A stretch of 64,000 nt of DNA from positions 1-64,000 of the forward strand of contig JAGKQE010000030.1 of assembly GCA_022609375.1 (NCBI GenBank), given 5' to 3'. Origin of the DNA: Xenosphaeropsis pyriputrescens. Its lineage: Eukaryota; Ascomycota; Leotiomycetes; Phacidiales; Phacidiaceae. Below are positions 34,660 to 45,509 of this stretch, piece by piece; position 1 is the stretch's first letter; each line of letters begins with the position of its first letter. A model generated the notes under the pieces. That model did not search any database. It was not told the DNA's origin and worked only from the letters and a program-made list of their open reading frames with translations. The position numbers and the translations under genes were made by a program.

Positions 34660-36097
34660 ATGGGATCCCAAGAGAATAGCACTCGTACTGCCTTTGGCAA
34701 GCCGATGCTCAAGCATTTCCTCTTGGATCCAGACTACAAGAATCTAAACCACGGTATTTAAAGACATTCAATCGCGCATCACAGTTCGAAACCATGCTCA
34801 TCACTTTCAAGGATCGTTTGGTACTTTCCCACGTGCGGTCCAAGAACGACTGCGCGCATATCAAGACCAATACGAGGCGACTCCAGATCCAGTTGGCCGA
34901 TATGAATACCCCAAGCTTCTCGACGAGTCTCGTGAGGCGGTAGCCAAGATCTTAAACATTCCTACCTCCACCGTGGTGCTTGTAAGCAATGCTACCATAG
35001 CAGTGAACCTTATTCTTCGCAACATTGTCTGGAACGAAGATGGCAAAGACGAGGTCATCTACTTCAGCAGTATCTACGGAGCCTGCGGTCGTACCATCCA
35101 GTACGTGTCCGAGTTTTCTCGAGGCCTTATGACAGGCCGCAAGATCGAGGTATCCCACCCTGAGGAGGACGATCACTTGATCCAGCTGTTCAAGGACGCT
35201 ATCAAGGCCTCTCGGGATGCGGGCAAGAGGCCTCGAGTCGCTGTCTATGATACCATCAACTCCCAACCAGGAGCTCGTATGCCATTCGAGGCGCTGACCC
35301 AGGTATGCAAGGAAGAAGGCATCCTCAGTCTCATCGATGGCGCGCAAGGAATTGGCCAAATCCCCATCGATCTCGGCACCCTGCAGCCAGATTTCTTCCT
35401 GTCCAACTGCCACAAGTGGCTCTTCGCCCCCCGAGGCAGCGCAGTTCTCTATGTGCCAGAGAAGAACCAGCCTCTCATGAGGTCTACACTTCCAACATCT
35501 GCCGGCTTCAAACCAATGCTTGTAGAGAACCAGGCCCGTCAACCTTTTGCCCTTCCCCCCAGTAAGAATAGCCCATGGGTTGCCATGTTCGAATTCATCG
35601 GCACGGTAGACAACGCCCCGTTTGTCTGTATCCCCGCTGCCATCAAGTTCCGCGAGGAAGTATGTGGCGGCGAGGCAGCCATCATGAAATACACTGGAGA
35701 TCTCGCCCGCGAGGGAGGCTTGAAAGTTGCAGAGATCCTTGGCACGAAAATTTTGGACAACAAGACGCAAACTATGTCGGATTGCTCTATGGTCAATGTG
35801 CTACTGCCTATCAGCAAACCACCTGTTGGGAGTGCGCACTTGTCGGACTTCGGATCCCTTCAGATCACGGATGCGCAAGTTGTGAAGATCGATGCAGCTG
35901 ATGGCCCTGCTGCGATGGATTTTGTGATGTCGTCCCTGTTGCAAAGTAAGACCTTCATCCCTATCTGTGAATTGAGCGGTCAGTATTGGGCACGATTGAG
36001 CGCACAGGTATATCTTGATATGTCAGATTTCGAATGGGCAGGTCACAAACTGAAGGAACTATGTGAGCGAGTTGGAAAGGGAGAATACAAAAACTAG
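34660..36097 (+). CDS. class-V PLP aminotransferase, epimerase/lyase-like
   Basis: Exons are 34660-34753 and 34812-36097 (459 aa). The junction completes NLNHGSFGTFPRAV, the N-terminal signature of isopenicillin-N-epimerase-like class-V enzymes. Other motifs: SNATIAVNLILRN, LIDGAQGIGQIPIDL (PLP-contacting Asp) and LSNCHKWLFAPRG, where Lys233 is the expected Schiff-base lysine. In fungi this group includes Egt2, the hercynylcysteine sulfoxide lyase of ergothioneine synthesis, and several paralogues of unknown substrate. No egt1-like gene is nearby, so the substrate is open. Length is normal, no transit peptide is obvious, and a cytosolic location is likely. Confidence 0.88.
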
Positions 36098-36315
36098 AGG
36101 GAGAGGAAAATAGGATTAAACGACAGCCAGGTACGAGATGTATTGTCGTTGCAACTTTGGATATATGTTTGAAAAGTTCATTCGACCATGATCCTCGATC
36201 TGCTCTGTGCTCTGTGAAAATTCGGCATAATGCGCGGTAATCTCTAACTCTGACTCTGATATGCATGGGTATTCCTACAACGCCTTGCTCCCAATACGAT
36301 ACGCCGTTCTATGAT

Positions 36316-38538
36316 TCAATTCCTCCTCCTCCGTTTATCCGGTGGACTTGATAATATTGCCGATATGCTACTTTTTTCCTTTATTCTCTTGGCTTTCGGT
36401 GAGAGTTCTTCTACCGCATATGTCGGATCGCTGTCTGGCGGCGTTGGCAATTGTGGACTAGCTCGACTACTGCTCCTCGTCGTTCTGGGGGCCTCGGTGT
36501 CAATCGAGCAAGGAGTCACCTGCGGCCACTGGGCTTCTGGTCTCATTTCAAACACCCACCCTTTTCGTAAGGGTGGTAAGATTGCTGATGATTGTGGTGG
36601 AAGACGGTTCACGTTGGCAGAGATCGATGACAACGGCGGGGGCGGTGATGGCGACGAAGCACAACGACGGAGATTCCGGAAGATCTCGCTGGTGATGTGA
36701 GCTGCATTTAATTTGCAATCCCTCGTCGCCGCAGGTCTCCTTTTGCGCCCGGATTTGGTCAGTAGCGCAGGATCAACTGTCTTCAACTTTGGTAATGAGG
36801 GAGAATTTTGAGGCGCTTGGCCTGAAATCTTGAGCAAGATGTCGGGAGCCTTGACAAACTGAATCCCGTCATTCGTCACTTCATCCTGTGTAGGTTGCGG
36901 TCGTTTTAGCTCTGCTCTAGCCTTCTTTGACCTCTCAGCTCGACTTCGTATCATCGCACCTCTATGTTGCCAGAGCTCTTCACTCCTCGCACGCAGATCG
37001 TTCACCCAAGCATCACAATCCCACTCCACCCAGTAATCAATCATATCTCCCCAGATACTCTCAGGCGGCTTTGTTCTGTTTACAAATACCACCTTTCCAC
37101 CTCGAGCATGTACTGCTTTCGCAAATTCCCTCACCATGAACTTCAAGCCGTGGACCTTGAGAGAAGTGCCGAGGATGAGGAGGACGTCAGGAGACAAAGC
37201 GATATCGTAAGTCATGAGAGGACCTATCAAATGTGCGGCTGGATGTTCTTCGCCGTACAACACAACGTCTGGTCGTAACCGACCGATAGCTAAAGATCTC
37301 CGCCCTCCTTTCTCACGCTTTGCATTCTTTGCTGAACAATACGGACAATCTGGTGCGGCACCTGAGAGAAACACGTCTTCGGCGGAAGTTTGGGAAAGTT
37401 GGGATTCGAGCGAGTCTTGAGACTCTTCGCTAGGCTCTCCTGATATACATGAATTCTGGATTTGCCTTTCGAGCTCGATGCTTGCATCAGGAGGGAGGCT
37501 TATGCTCCTACTTCGGAGTTGTCGTCTGCTGGGTGTTCCGCAATCGGCTGGAGACGCCGATGGAACCCCCTCATCATTGGTGAGTTGGCTGTTGTCGGCG
37601 GAGCTGTCGTCCCCTGTGGCGTTGCCACTGTCCTCAAATTCCTCCTCGTTTCGGGGTATCTGGTTCCAGTCGCAGAGTTTCTGGCAGAGGCCGCATCGAA
37701 GTTGAGTGAGGCCTCCGTGGAGTCCAACAACTTCGACTCCTCCATCGAGAGGTCCACCAGGAGCGACTCTCTGTTGGTCTTGGTCTTTGTCTTTGTCTTT
37801 GTCTTTTTCTGCTCCTTCTTTGACATTTTGTGACGAAAAGCGTGAACGGGAGCCTTGGCCACGTTCAAGATCCATTTCCAAACCCTCTCTAGCCTCGAGG
37901 CCGTCGATATTTTGAGTGTAGCAACGGACGAGTCTCCCACCATCTCGAAGAGTACGGATGAATTTGTGCGTCTCAGTGGTGTCTTTGACTTCATTGCGAA
38001 TTTGTCTTCTGAGGGAAGCGATGAATGTCAGGAATATAGATGTTGTCAGGTGGTTGTTCCAGACCATGGAATCAAACAAATCTTTCCCTTTCAGGTCTGA
38101 GATACGTTTTGAGAGCTGCGGTACTGCTGAGGATGTGGCGGTTGTGGAGGCTGCAGAGGTTGTAGATATCTGGTTCAATGTTGATGTGTTCACATCGAGG
38201 GTATCTGAAGGAGGAAGCTTCTCCTTTCGAGGGCGTCCAACACGGCGACGAGGATGTACCACAGCCTCACCAGAGTCTCCACTGGCTGAGACCATAGGGG
38301 TACTGCTGGGTGTCGCCGAACCAGACTCCCCAGCCTCAGCATTCGTCGTGGCTTTTGCAGCATCATACTGAGCTTGTATCAAAGAGTACAACCCATTCTC
38401 TGACCTAAAGTCTGGTATACCACAATTTGTGCTTATCCCTGCACCAGTAACGACTACAACCTTCTTAGATTTTGCCATTGTATCAGCAATATCTTGCAAG
38501 ATTGGGCTGTCGCCCGGTAGCACATTAGTTGTGGGCAT
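36316..38538 (-). CDS. HST3: NAD-dependent histone deacetylase Hst3/Hst4 (sirtuin)
   Basis: Single exon, 740 aa. The sirtuin core shows VVVVTGAGISTNCGIPDFRS (about 28-46), YTQNIDGLE, VVGLHGGL (catalytic His about 274), zinc Cys pairs RCGLC and CPYC with a long acidic/Ser insert between them, RPDVVLYGE and LLILGTSLKVHG. The wide spacing between the Cys pairs and the VNRTKPPESIW block fit the Hst3/Hst4 subclass, which removes acetyl from H3K56 in the nucleus. The C-terminal 200 residues are basic and Pro/Ser-rich (GRKRRPAATRD, KRRRR at the end), plausibly nuclear-targeting. A KDKDKDKDQ repeat in the insert is visible as TCTTTG repeats on the plus strand. An uncharacterised reading frame ends 8 nt upstream of the start codon. 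Confidence 0.93.
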   Translation of the reverse strand: MPTTNVLPGDSPILQDIADTMAKSKKVVVVTGAGISTNCGIPDFRSENGLYSLIQAQYDAAKATTNAEAGESGSATPSSTPMVSASGDSGEAVVHPRRRVGRPRKEKLPPSDTLDVNTSTLNQISTTSAASTTATSSAVPQLSKRISDLKGKDLFDSMVWNNHLTTSIFLTFIASLRRQIRNEVKDTTETHKFIRTLRDGGRLVRCYTQNIDGLEAREGLEMDLERGQGSRSRFSSQNVKEGAEKDKDKDKDQDQQRVAPGGPLDGGVEVVGLHGGLTQLRCGLCQKLCDWNQIPRNEEEFEDSGNATGDDSSADNSQLTNDEGVPSASPADCGTPSRRQLRSRSISLPPDASIELERQIQNSCISGEPSEESQDSLESQLSQTSAEDVFLSGAAPDCPYCSAKNAKREKGGRRSLAIGRLRPDVVLYGEEHPAAHLIGPLMTYDIALSPDVLLILGTSLKVHGLKFMVREFAKAVHARGGKVVFVNRTKPPESIWGDMIDYWVEWDCDAWVNDLRARSEELWQHRGAMIRSRAERSKKARAELKRPQPTQDEVTNDGIQFVKAPDILLKISGQAPQNSPSLPKLKTVDPALLTKSGRKRRPAATRDCKLNAAHITSEIFRNLRRCASSPSPPPPLSSISANVNRLPPQSSAILPPLRKGWVFEMRPEAQWPQVTPCSIDTEAPRTTRSSSRASPQLPTPPDSDPTYAVEELSPKAKRIKEKSSISAILSSPPDKRRRRN

Positions 38539-38546
38539 ATCGAGGA

Positions 38547-39462
38547 TTATACCAAGCCCTTTCCCTTACTGACTCTATATCCCCCTGATAGATACAAAAC
38601 ACACGCCTTCAACTTACGCGCAAGGAGCAGCTGACGCTGGAGTACACCCCACCGATAGCAGCCGAGTATACCCTTGGCAACAGCCTCAGCGCAGCATAAT
38701 TTAGAATTGAATAATGTGAACTCCGGGCCTTGAATAACTACCTGTGTGATAATGTCGCTGGCGAGTACGGAATCATACACGAGTAGTTTCGTGCTATTGA
38801 GAGGGGCTTTCGCCGTCCTTAAAGATTGGAGGAAAGGGGGTTCCTGGTCCAGTAGATTCTTTGCAATTTCCAAATCTCCTCGTTGTCGAGGCCCTTCTGA
38901 TGGTGTAATAACAAACGCTCCGCACAGATGGCTGTTGTAACACTGAATTACAGGCCTGATAGAAAGTTTGTACAGATATATCGTAGAAAGCTTATTCGTG
39001 AATTTGGATAGGTAGAATCGTCGTGGATCGTTGTCCGTTGTATATCGATGAAAGCGCGTATCATGAACCGGCAAGACAAGCGTCTCTTTCTCTATGCCCC
39101 AGAACCAAATTCCTGAACGCCACTTGAAATGCTCAAAAATTCTCTCCCTCAGAAACTGTCTTCGATGGTGATGGTGATGGTGATGGTGCTGTTCGTTCGT
39201 TCGATGTGCAGGTGGACGATCCCCTCAATGTCGGTGACAGGCCTCATACGACGCGCCGGTATCCTTGTGAACGGTGTATCTCTCGCGTAGATGCCGGAAA
39301 ATCTCCCTCTTGATAGATTTCAGAAGCCCTCAATTCCTCCCAAAGTCGGTCTAAGTGGGTGAGTTTATATAGCGTTGGAGGCCGTTATTCGAATTTTGGA
39401 CTGTCGGTGATGATGGAGTTCACGATAAACCATACCTCACTACCACCTATCTTTGGCTGCAT
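38547..39462 (-). CDS. uncharacterised protein abutting HST3
   Basis: Proposed exons: 39447-39462 (tentative), 39250-39350 and 38547-39155, about 240 aa. The last two join in frame as RLWEELRASEIYQEGDFP, then YRRVFLRERIFEHFKWRSGI, FWGIEKETLVLPVHDTRFHR and IRPVIQCYNSHLCGAFVI. Composition and continuity over both exons look genuinely coding, and no domain is recognised. The 94-nt intron has a GTATGA donor and contains a CACCAT repeat; its branch site is weak. The 16-nt first exon is the least certain part. The frame's stop lies 8 nt before the sirtuin ATG on the same strand. A GTAAGT donor at about 38619 would instead give a C-terminus overlapping the sirtuin start. Whether the two share a transcript is unknown. 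Confidence 0.45.
39163..39188. repeat. (GATGGT)n hexamer repeat
   Basis: Four consecutive GATGGT/GGTGAT units fall inside the proposed intron of the gene upstream of HST3. Confidence 0.85.
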
Positions 39463-40114
39463 CAAAACACGAAATCCTTGGTAGGGGTGGCACGGGCCTC
39501 ATCACGCTGATAGGTGCCCACACTGAAGCGAGGCTTGCACTAATACTACGACTATTTGTGAGGTCGGTTTGGACTTCGGATTCCAGACTTCTACTACTTG
39601 TAACGAGTACATAGTAAGTTATCACATTTGTTCTGCATCATGTTGAGAGAATTTTGGGAGGGCTTCTCTGCATGAAGTGAAGGCCAGGAACAATCCAAAT
39701 ATGTTGTTTGCTGATATAACTGTGAATGTGAGATTTTCTAATCACTGGGCAAAGCAAACTGTTGAAATGCCGTCAACAAGCTTGTCTGATTGTGGTTTGC
39801 TCGGTACCATCATAAAGATCAATGCCGCCCAGAAAAGAATGACTGGACAGATTGCGTATGATGAGGCAAACAAAGGTCAATATATCAAGATGGCTTGTAC
39901 TTGCATGTGTTGGCAACATTTCTTTCTCATCAAGAACTCTGCATAGGAATCACCTTCATCGGAAAGACGTACCTCTTGAAACATTGAAACAGATTTGTTG
40001 TGAAGCCAAAGGAAAGGGTCTTGAATTGTAGAACTGATCTCAGTTGGAAACACTTTGTACACACCATGGCTTTTCTCCATCAGAACAGCACTCATAAATG
40101 GGCCAGATATCCAA
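39463..40114. other. ambiguous region with coding-like frames on both strands
   Basis: No gene I can fix. The minus strand at 39973-40251 reads a coherent 93-codon frame (NDWTPFACKNVCKALVSAFC, EISSTIQDPFLWLHNKSVS) ending at a GTACGT donor, but no convincing partner exon follows. It could be a relic or an exon of an unrecognised gene. Confidence 0.3.
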
Positions 40115-40786
40115 ATGACAGAAGCCCGACAAAAAGCAGATACGAGAGCCTTGCACACGTTCTTACAGGCAAAGGGGGTCCAGTCATTCTGCTCAAGAAC
40201 GATAGCCGCAGTAGTGGCCGATGTGCAGGTATCACTTTGTTCCAGCACCATATTATATTTGAGTTGTGATACTGACAAGACAATCTGTTTAGGTTCGTGC
40301 CACCAAGATCGTGCCAGAGAAGCTCAGTGGAACTGTATGGCAGCACCGAGTCGCAAACAGAAGCGTCACAACTGTGCGAGAAGGGGGTGCGGGAATTGCA
40401 GGAATTGCGGTGCAGAGCGAGGGCAATGGGGATTGAATCCAGAATACCAGTCACTCTCGGAGCAAGAGTACAACCATTTACTCCTGACACTGGGAGGTGG
40501 TCCCACAGGTCATGGCTACCCGCCTCAGTACGACGAGTATCCCCCACAAAGGGCGCACAATATGAGCAACGATGGCGGGGAGTATCATCATCAATACTCC
40601 AACTTCCAATTCGTTCAAGACCCCGAAGAACCGTATGTGCATCACAGTCAGCCATTCTGGGATCCGCGCATGCCTCGTGGCGCCGTTCCAGGCCCCTATG
40701 CCAACGGTGATACTCCGCCGTGGTCTCGATCTCCTCCGGATCCTCAGGTGGTTTACATTTCTGTACCCGGCATGCCATATCATTAA
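40115..40786 (+). CDS. hypothetical Cys/Pro-rich protein, structure uncertain
   Basis: An uninterrupted 223-codon frame from the first ATG; an alternative start is the ATG at 40337 (MAAPSRKQKR, 149 aa). Residues about 83-105 hold a Cys cluster (NCARRGCGNCRNCG, spacing C-x4-C-x2-C-x2-C) suggesting metal binding, followed by a Pro/Tyr/His-rich disordered half (YPPQYDEYPPQR, GAVPGPYANGDTPPW). A canonical-looking intron (GTATCA at 40229 to TTTAG at 40292, CTGAC branch, 64 nt) would shift the frame and yield a different 85-aa protein ending in EGNGD. No family recognised. Convergent with the P450 gene, 175 bp away. Confidence 0.4.
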   Translation: MTEARQKADTRALHTFLQAKGVQSFCSRTIAAVVADVQVSLCSSTILYLSCDTDKTICLGSCHQDRAREAQWNCMAAPSRKQKRHNCARRGCGNCRNCGAERGQWGLNPEYQSLSEQEYNHLLLTLGGGPTGHGYPPQYDEYPPQRAHNMSNDGGEYHHQYSNFQFVQDPEEPYVHHSQPFWDPRMPRGAVPGPYANGDTPPWSRSPPDPQVVYISVPGMPYH

Positions 40787-40961
40787 AGGCAGAGTGATGC
40801 CCACAATGGCGAACGGCGAAGAGCAGAACCAGGTTAATGAATTGTATACTACCATAGTCACTGCAGAAGAACGAAGATATTACTATGGTCACAGTATTGT
40901 TGAGCAGTGAAAATGACACAGTGCTCATCATAATCTTGCAAAACGAAAATTTTCCAAGTGC

Positions 40962-42721
40962 TCAACGTACAGAGGTAAGCCTCACCATCAACGGTTTCTT
41001 CTTCCAGACAACGAAAGCCTTGAAATTCCTCGGCCAGTCCCTAGATTCGTCCGCCAACTCGACATCGAAATTCCAGATAAGCTTTGCGAGAATGACTCTC
41101 ATCTCTGCGTAAGCAAGACTGAGAATCTACATTAGTATCATGTCCATACATACACGCACCTAAAGACGGCAGAACTTACTTTCGACCAATACAATTCCTC
41201 GGCCCGACATGAAACGGCTGTAGAACACCTCTCTTATCATTCTTGAACTCTTCAGCACCCAGCCATCTGTCAGGAAGAAACTCAAGCGGCCGAGTCCAGT
41301 TGCTCTCGGATATGTACGCCGCGTACTGCGTGACGCCAACATTGGTGTTCTTCGGGACATAGTACCCGGAGATCACAGCGCCTTCAGCCCCGGTCACGCG
41401 CGGAGTGATCATGACGACTGGCGGAAACATCCTCAGCGCCTCGTCCAGGACGGCGAGTTGGTAGGTGAGCGAGTTGACGGAGACCATGGTGATCTCGTCG
41501 TCGTTGGCGAAGGTGCCACGAATCTCGTCCTTGAGTTTTGCTAGTACATGCGGCGAGGTTGTCGGTGCTGTTAGGTAATACACCACTCCTGAGAGTAGAG
41601 TTGCTGTAGTTTCAGACCCGGCGATTATCAGGACCGAGCAGGTCGACTTCAACTCTTCTTTGCTGAAGCCCGTGGGAGTCTCGTATCTGGGGAGGAGGTG
41701 AGATATGCTAGTTCTGTGTTAGCTGAGATGGGCTGGTCGGGAAACGGTGGTCAAACAAATCTGGACGTGTCTCTTTCAACTCGAGGCGGCGGGCAAGCTT
41801 CTCGTAGGTATTTGACCTGTGCTTGATGTTCCGCAACTGTAGCCGTTCTGGCATGAACTTTTGGAGCAAGCCCGAGAAGGGTTTCTGTTGCCGGTCATTA
41901 GTTCTGAAGGGCTGATCACGAAGGAACGATAATTTACATAGTACTTTGTCGTCCCAATGGTGATTAAGCTCTGAAACAAGAGCGTAAAATGCTCGATCCA
42001 ATCGGTGTAGGTGTTCAGACTATCGAAGCTCTCACCGAATGTCAAGTCACCTATGATATCGAACGTCGTATAGTTGAACCAAGCAAGGATATCTACCGGG
42101 CCTTCTTTGCACTTGGCTTTGAGCTTTTCCATCATCAAGTCAACATATTGCATGACCAGAGGCTGCTGCTCGCGCAACGCTTTATCAGAGAACTTCAAAA
42201 GTTAGCACTCTATGCCACTGCTCGTTACACGGTTGTGCTTACAGAGTTGCTGAGATTCTTTCTCATTCTCGCATGGTCTGAATTGGACGGTGTCGTAATG
42301 ATTCCATGGACTCCAGATGGAGGCGCCGCGCCCATGATCTGATTCCTTGCCAACTGGCCGCCTTCACCAGTCCTGAATCCATAGATACCATTCCAGGCAT
42401 CCGGAGAGATGAATGAGAGCTCATCCGGTGCGATACGTACCACGTCCCCGTATCTATCGTGGAGATCGGCAACGCGGTAGTGAAGTTCCCCTCTCACTTG
42501 AGCGACTGAATGAGGAATTCGAGTCGCGCCCCATAGCTTTGGACCCGGGAATTTTCTGAGAGGGTGGAGAAAGACATTGTATGTGAGTCTGGCGATGATG
42601 TAGGCAAGGATCTGCAACTATTAATATGTATTGGTGCTTCTCAGGGTACGGAATATCTTACCAAGCCAACAAGTTTGAAGCTCAACGCAGTCAAGTCTAG
42701 GGAAGTAAGAAAACGAAGCAT
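40962..42721 (-). CDS. cytochrome P450 monooxygenase (CYP65-like)
   Basis: Exons are 42662-42721, 42243-42611, 41938-42192, 41757-41884, 41180-41707 and 40962-41118 (498 aa). Exon 1 plus the start of exon 2 form an N-terminal membrane anchor, followed by HPLRKFPGPKLWG. I-helix: LIIAGSETTATLLSG; ExxR: DEALRMFPP; PERF region: FLPDRWLG; heme-binding loop: FHVGPRNCIGRN with Cys443 as the iron ligand, then LAYAEMRVILAKL. The loop and I-helix match the fungal CYP65/trichothecene-hydroxylase-like clan. Exon 4 uses a GTTTGA donor that makes RPDFISHLLPRYE. All elements are intact, so the enzyme should be active in the ER with a cytochrome P450 reductase. Substrate unknown; no polyketide, peptide or terpene synthase is in the window. 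Confidence 0.92.
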
Positions 42722-43980
42722 CGTGTTTATAGTGAGAGTCTGAGTTTATTGACTACAATGAAGTAGAGAAAGCTCGAGACAAGAGGGGTTTATCCATATA
42801 TAGATAACCAAACCCGCGAATGGACTTTCCACTTCGCTTTGGCCTGCAGCAGATTAACAGAACCAATCGACTGACTATCATTTGTCACATCCTGACACGG
42901 CAGTCGCACAGAAACAGGTGCGCTTTCCGAATGACTCCGCAGGAACATAGGTAAGATACTCGCTACCTCTTGCTAGGTATGGGGTGCAAGGTATGTATCA
43001 TGAATATGGAGTATCCTGATGCCGCCTGATGGGAATATGGTACGTTAACCCCGCTCCCGTCCATCCGATATGCATTTAATAAATATACGGCTCCAAAACG
43101 GTGTAGAGTCTGGCCTTTTACCAACAGACGACACTGATGATCACGAATCAATAAGAATTCGAAGTTATTGATATGAGAGACCTCAGACCACATGCTTGTT
43201 AACTATAATGACGAATATAACATGAAAACCATAACACTGCTGTCGATACGGTAAAATCAGCTGTTTCAATGTGCTAGTATCATCATTATCTTCCTGCGTT
43301 ATGGCTAGGCAATATCATTCCAAACTGGCGAAACATAGTATCCATGATCACATGCAACTATTCATGGTAGTACAAGTATGCTATAAACATTAATAATTGC
43401 TACTTTGCGGGTTCCAAAATGCCATAAAATTATCCAATAAAGAAATGGCCGATCGTTAAACCCGTCGGTTGCATTGTAGTTTTACTTAGAATCGCAGTAA
43501 CTGATTTTCGGCCAGTACGTGCCGACGCCATGCAGCATGGCAGTCTCGATCCGAGGTCAAGCTATGCTGTTGATGCACAAAGTTCGATGTCGCAATGCTT
43601 CAATTGGTAATAACGTGCCTGGCTATTCTTTGTTGAGTAAAAGCCCTGGTGGATGTCAGCAGAAAAAAGAAAATCGGGGCCTGAATCACATGTCAGACAG
43701 GGAAGTGGGAGTAACATCAACCATCACGAACAAAGATCATATGTATCATTGCAACTCGACGAGAATTCAAGTGAGAGAGGGCATTGATGATCCTTCTTCA
43801 CGAGCTCTTTTCTTCTGAAGCAAATTTCATGACTGGCTTTACTCTGTATCTTTGGTATCTTTGAGCTACTCGTAGCATCTTTTTACCCGCAAATCCAGAG
43901 ACAATTCCCACCCAACGCCAACGGCTGTATACCTCCCATAAACGCCTTCAAAGGAACCGCTATCCTGTACAGCTCCAGAC
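42722..43980. other. intergenic, no gene seen
   Basis: AT-rich 1.26-kb spacer holding the P450 promoter. ORFs under 100 codons overlap on both strands without coding character. Confidence 0.5.
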
Positions 43981-44538
43981 TCATACTATCGTTTCCTCTT
44001 CGCTGGTTTCCAACAATGTACTACCATCCAGACTCTCGCCACTCGAACTTGATATTTCGATATCCTCCACGAGGCCCACTCCTTTCTGGTCGATATCGAT
44101 CCCCGAGTCGTTCAATTTCGAATCACAAGCACCATCCATGGAGTTGGAATAGCCGTTGATTTTGCCATGCGCCATATCGCAGACGGACTTGAGGCTGGGT
44201 GCTTCAATTTCCGCCTTTCTGCTCCTTTCTTCCGACTTTCTTGCTCTTGCGCTCTTCCTCTGTATTCTGTTCTCACTGACTTGTCCAAAGGCCAGTATCT
44301 GCACAAACACCATCACAAAGGTGTAGCTCCAGCACAATCGATCATTGGCGTGTACGTCGGCATAAGGAGTCGAGCCTGGAAGGGGGCCGACGCTTTCGAG
44401 CCACTGGCAATGCGACGTCGAAGCTGTGAGTGTAGGAGGAATGAGATGCGACATGAATGTGTTGAATCCATGGAGTAGAACAACTGGATTGAGTACGATA
44501 GCCGGTAGTAAGTAAGAGGAGGTGAATGAGGTAGGCAT
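43981..44538 (-). CDS. orphan protein with two predicted membrane segments
   Basis: Single frame of 185 aa. Residues about 8-27 (SYLLPAIVLNPVVLLHGF) and about 70-86 (WSYTFVMVFVQILAFGQV) are hydrophobic and could span a membrane. Between them is a short Cys-containing loop (STSHCQWLESVGPLPG). The C-terminal half is charged, first basic (RIQRKSARARKSEERSRKAE) then acidic/Ser-rich, ending in LLETSEEETIV. No family recognised. The frame begins with ATG at 44538 and looks coding from composition, but it lacks introns and homology support. Confidence 0.5.
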   Translation of the reverse strand: MPTSFTSSYLLPAIVLNPVVLLHGFNTFMSHLIPPTLTASTSHCQWLESVGPLPGSTPYADVHANDRLCWSYTFVMVFVQILAFGQVSENRIQRKSARARKSEERSRKAEIEAPSLKSVCDMAHGKINGYSNSMDGACDSKLNDSGIDIDQKGVGLVEDIEISSSSGESLDGSTLLETSEEETIV

Positions 44539-45195
44539 CGTGACTGAGGTAGTGGGATATTATCTTGAATTGGGAGTTAGCTTAGCATATCGCGATAACC
44601 TGCAGCTGAGCTTTGACTTACAATTCCTGGTGTACCCTTACATTGAGATGTGCTGGATTGAAGTGGATTCTCTGTTCGTGGCGGGACTTGAACGAGTCCT
44701 ACAGTTCCTGCTTATGGATCTATGTCACTCAGCTGATATGGACGGCCAATGCAGTCACAGAAGATTGCGATTGTAATATTGCGATTTCTGGCGCCCCGTA
44801 ATTGACGCCGTATTTCCAATGGATTATTCAAATGATTCCCAGCTGCTTTTGTCGGGGAATTGTCACACTGCAGATGCAATGGTTGAGCTGTCCAGAGAAG
44901 TTGCGAACTGAGGAGTGACCAGTGTGACGATAAGCAAACAGCCAAGAGGATGAGAGTCAGTTGAGGAGATAAGTATGTAGAGGCTAAGGCCGAGGAGGAA
45001 TATTCAGGCACAGTTCAAGAGCAGTAAAACATCGAGGGGGAAGAAGATTGAGGAAGAAAGAAAGAAAGTTCATAGTTGGCAGTATTTTGAACGAAGGCAA
45101 GATTTCACTTCATGAGGTATGTACAGTAGCTACTTCCAAGTTTCACACAAGCCTGCGTCCTGGCGCTCCCGAAGATGGACTGCGGCAAGGTCCAT

Positions 45196-45230
45196 GTCCA
45201 TGTCCATGTGCATGTCCATGTGCATGCAGG
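45196..45230. repeat. (TCCATG/TGCATG)n hexamer repeat
   Basis: Six consecutive hexamers alternating TCCATG and TGCATG, read directly. Confidence 0.8.
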
Positions 45231-45457
45231 CAAACGAGAGGATGGTCCAGCCTGTGGAGACAGAGAGTGTGTGGAGCCCAACTACATACCTTACATACCC
45301 AGAATCGACGGTTGATCTTGATCTTGATCTTTGACATGTGCTTTCCTTTGCCTCTGGGGCATTGACAGATATAATCCAGCCGAGGTGTTGGCTTCACAGA
45401 TGGACCAAAATGGCCAGGTTGAAGCGAGAAGGAGTTGCATGGGGGTAATATTAAGTG

Positions 45458-45509
45458 AGGTGAAGTGAGGTGAGGTGAGGTGAGGTGAAGTGAAGTCAAG
45501 TGAGGTGAA
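45458..45509. repeat. (GAGGT/GAAGT)n pentamer repeat
   Basis: About ten tandem pentamers of the form TGAGG/TGAAG, read directly, in a gene-poor stretch. Confidence 0.8.

Noticed and set aside
34952..35770. 272-codon minus-strand ORF over the class-V aminotransferase
   Set aside because: It is the antisense shadow of a well-supported enzyme gene with a complete PLP-binding motif set.
40092..40931. 279-codon minus-strand ORF over the hypothetical Cys/Pro-rich gene
   Set aside because: It has no splice or homology support and low-quality composition; the opposite strand has the better frame.
34660..42721. Secondary-metabolite cluster around the aminotransferase and P450
   Set aside because: No polyketide synthase, peptide synthetase, terpene cyclase, transporter or pathway regulator lies nearby; the genes between are a sirtuin and unknowns.
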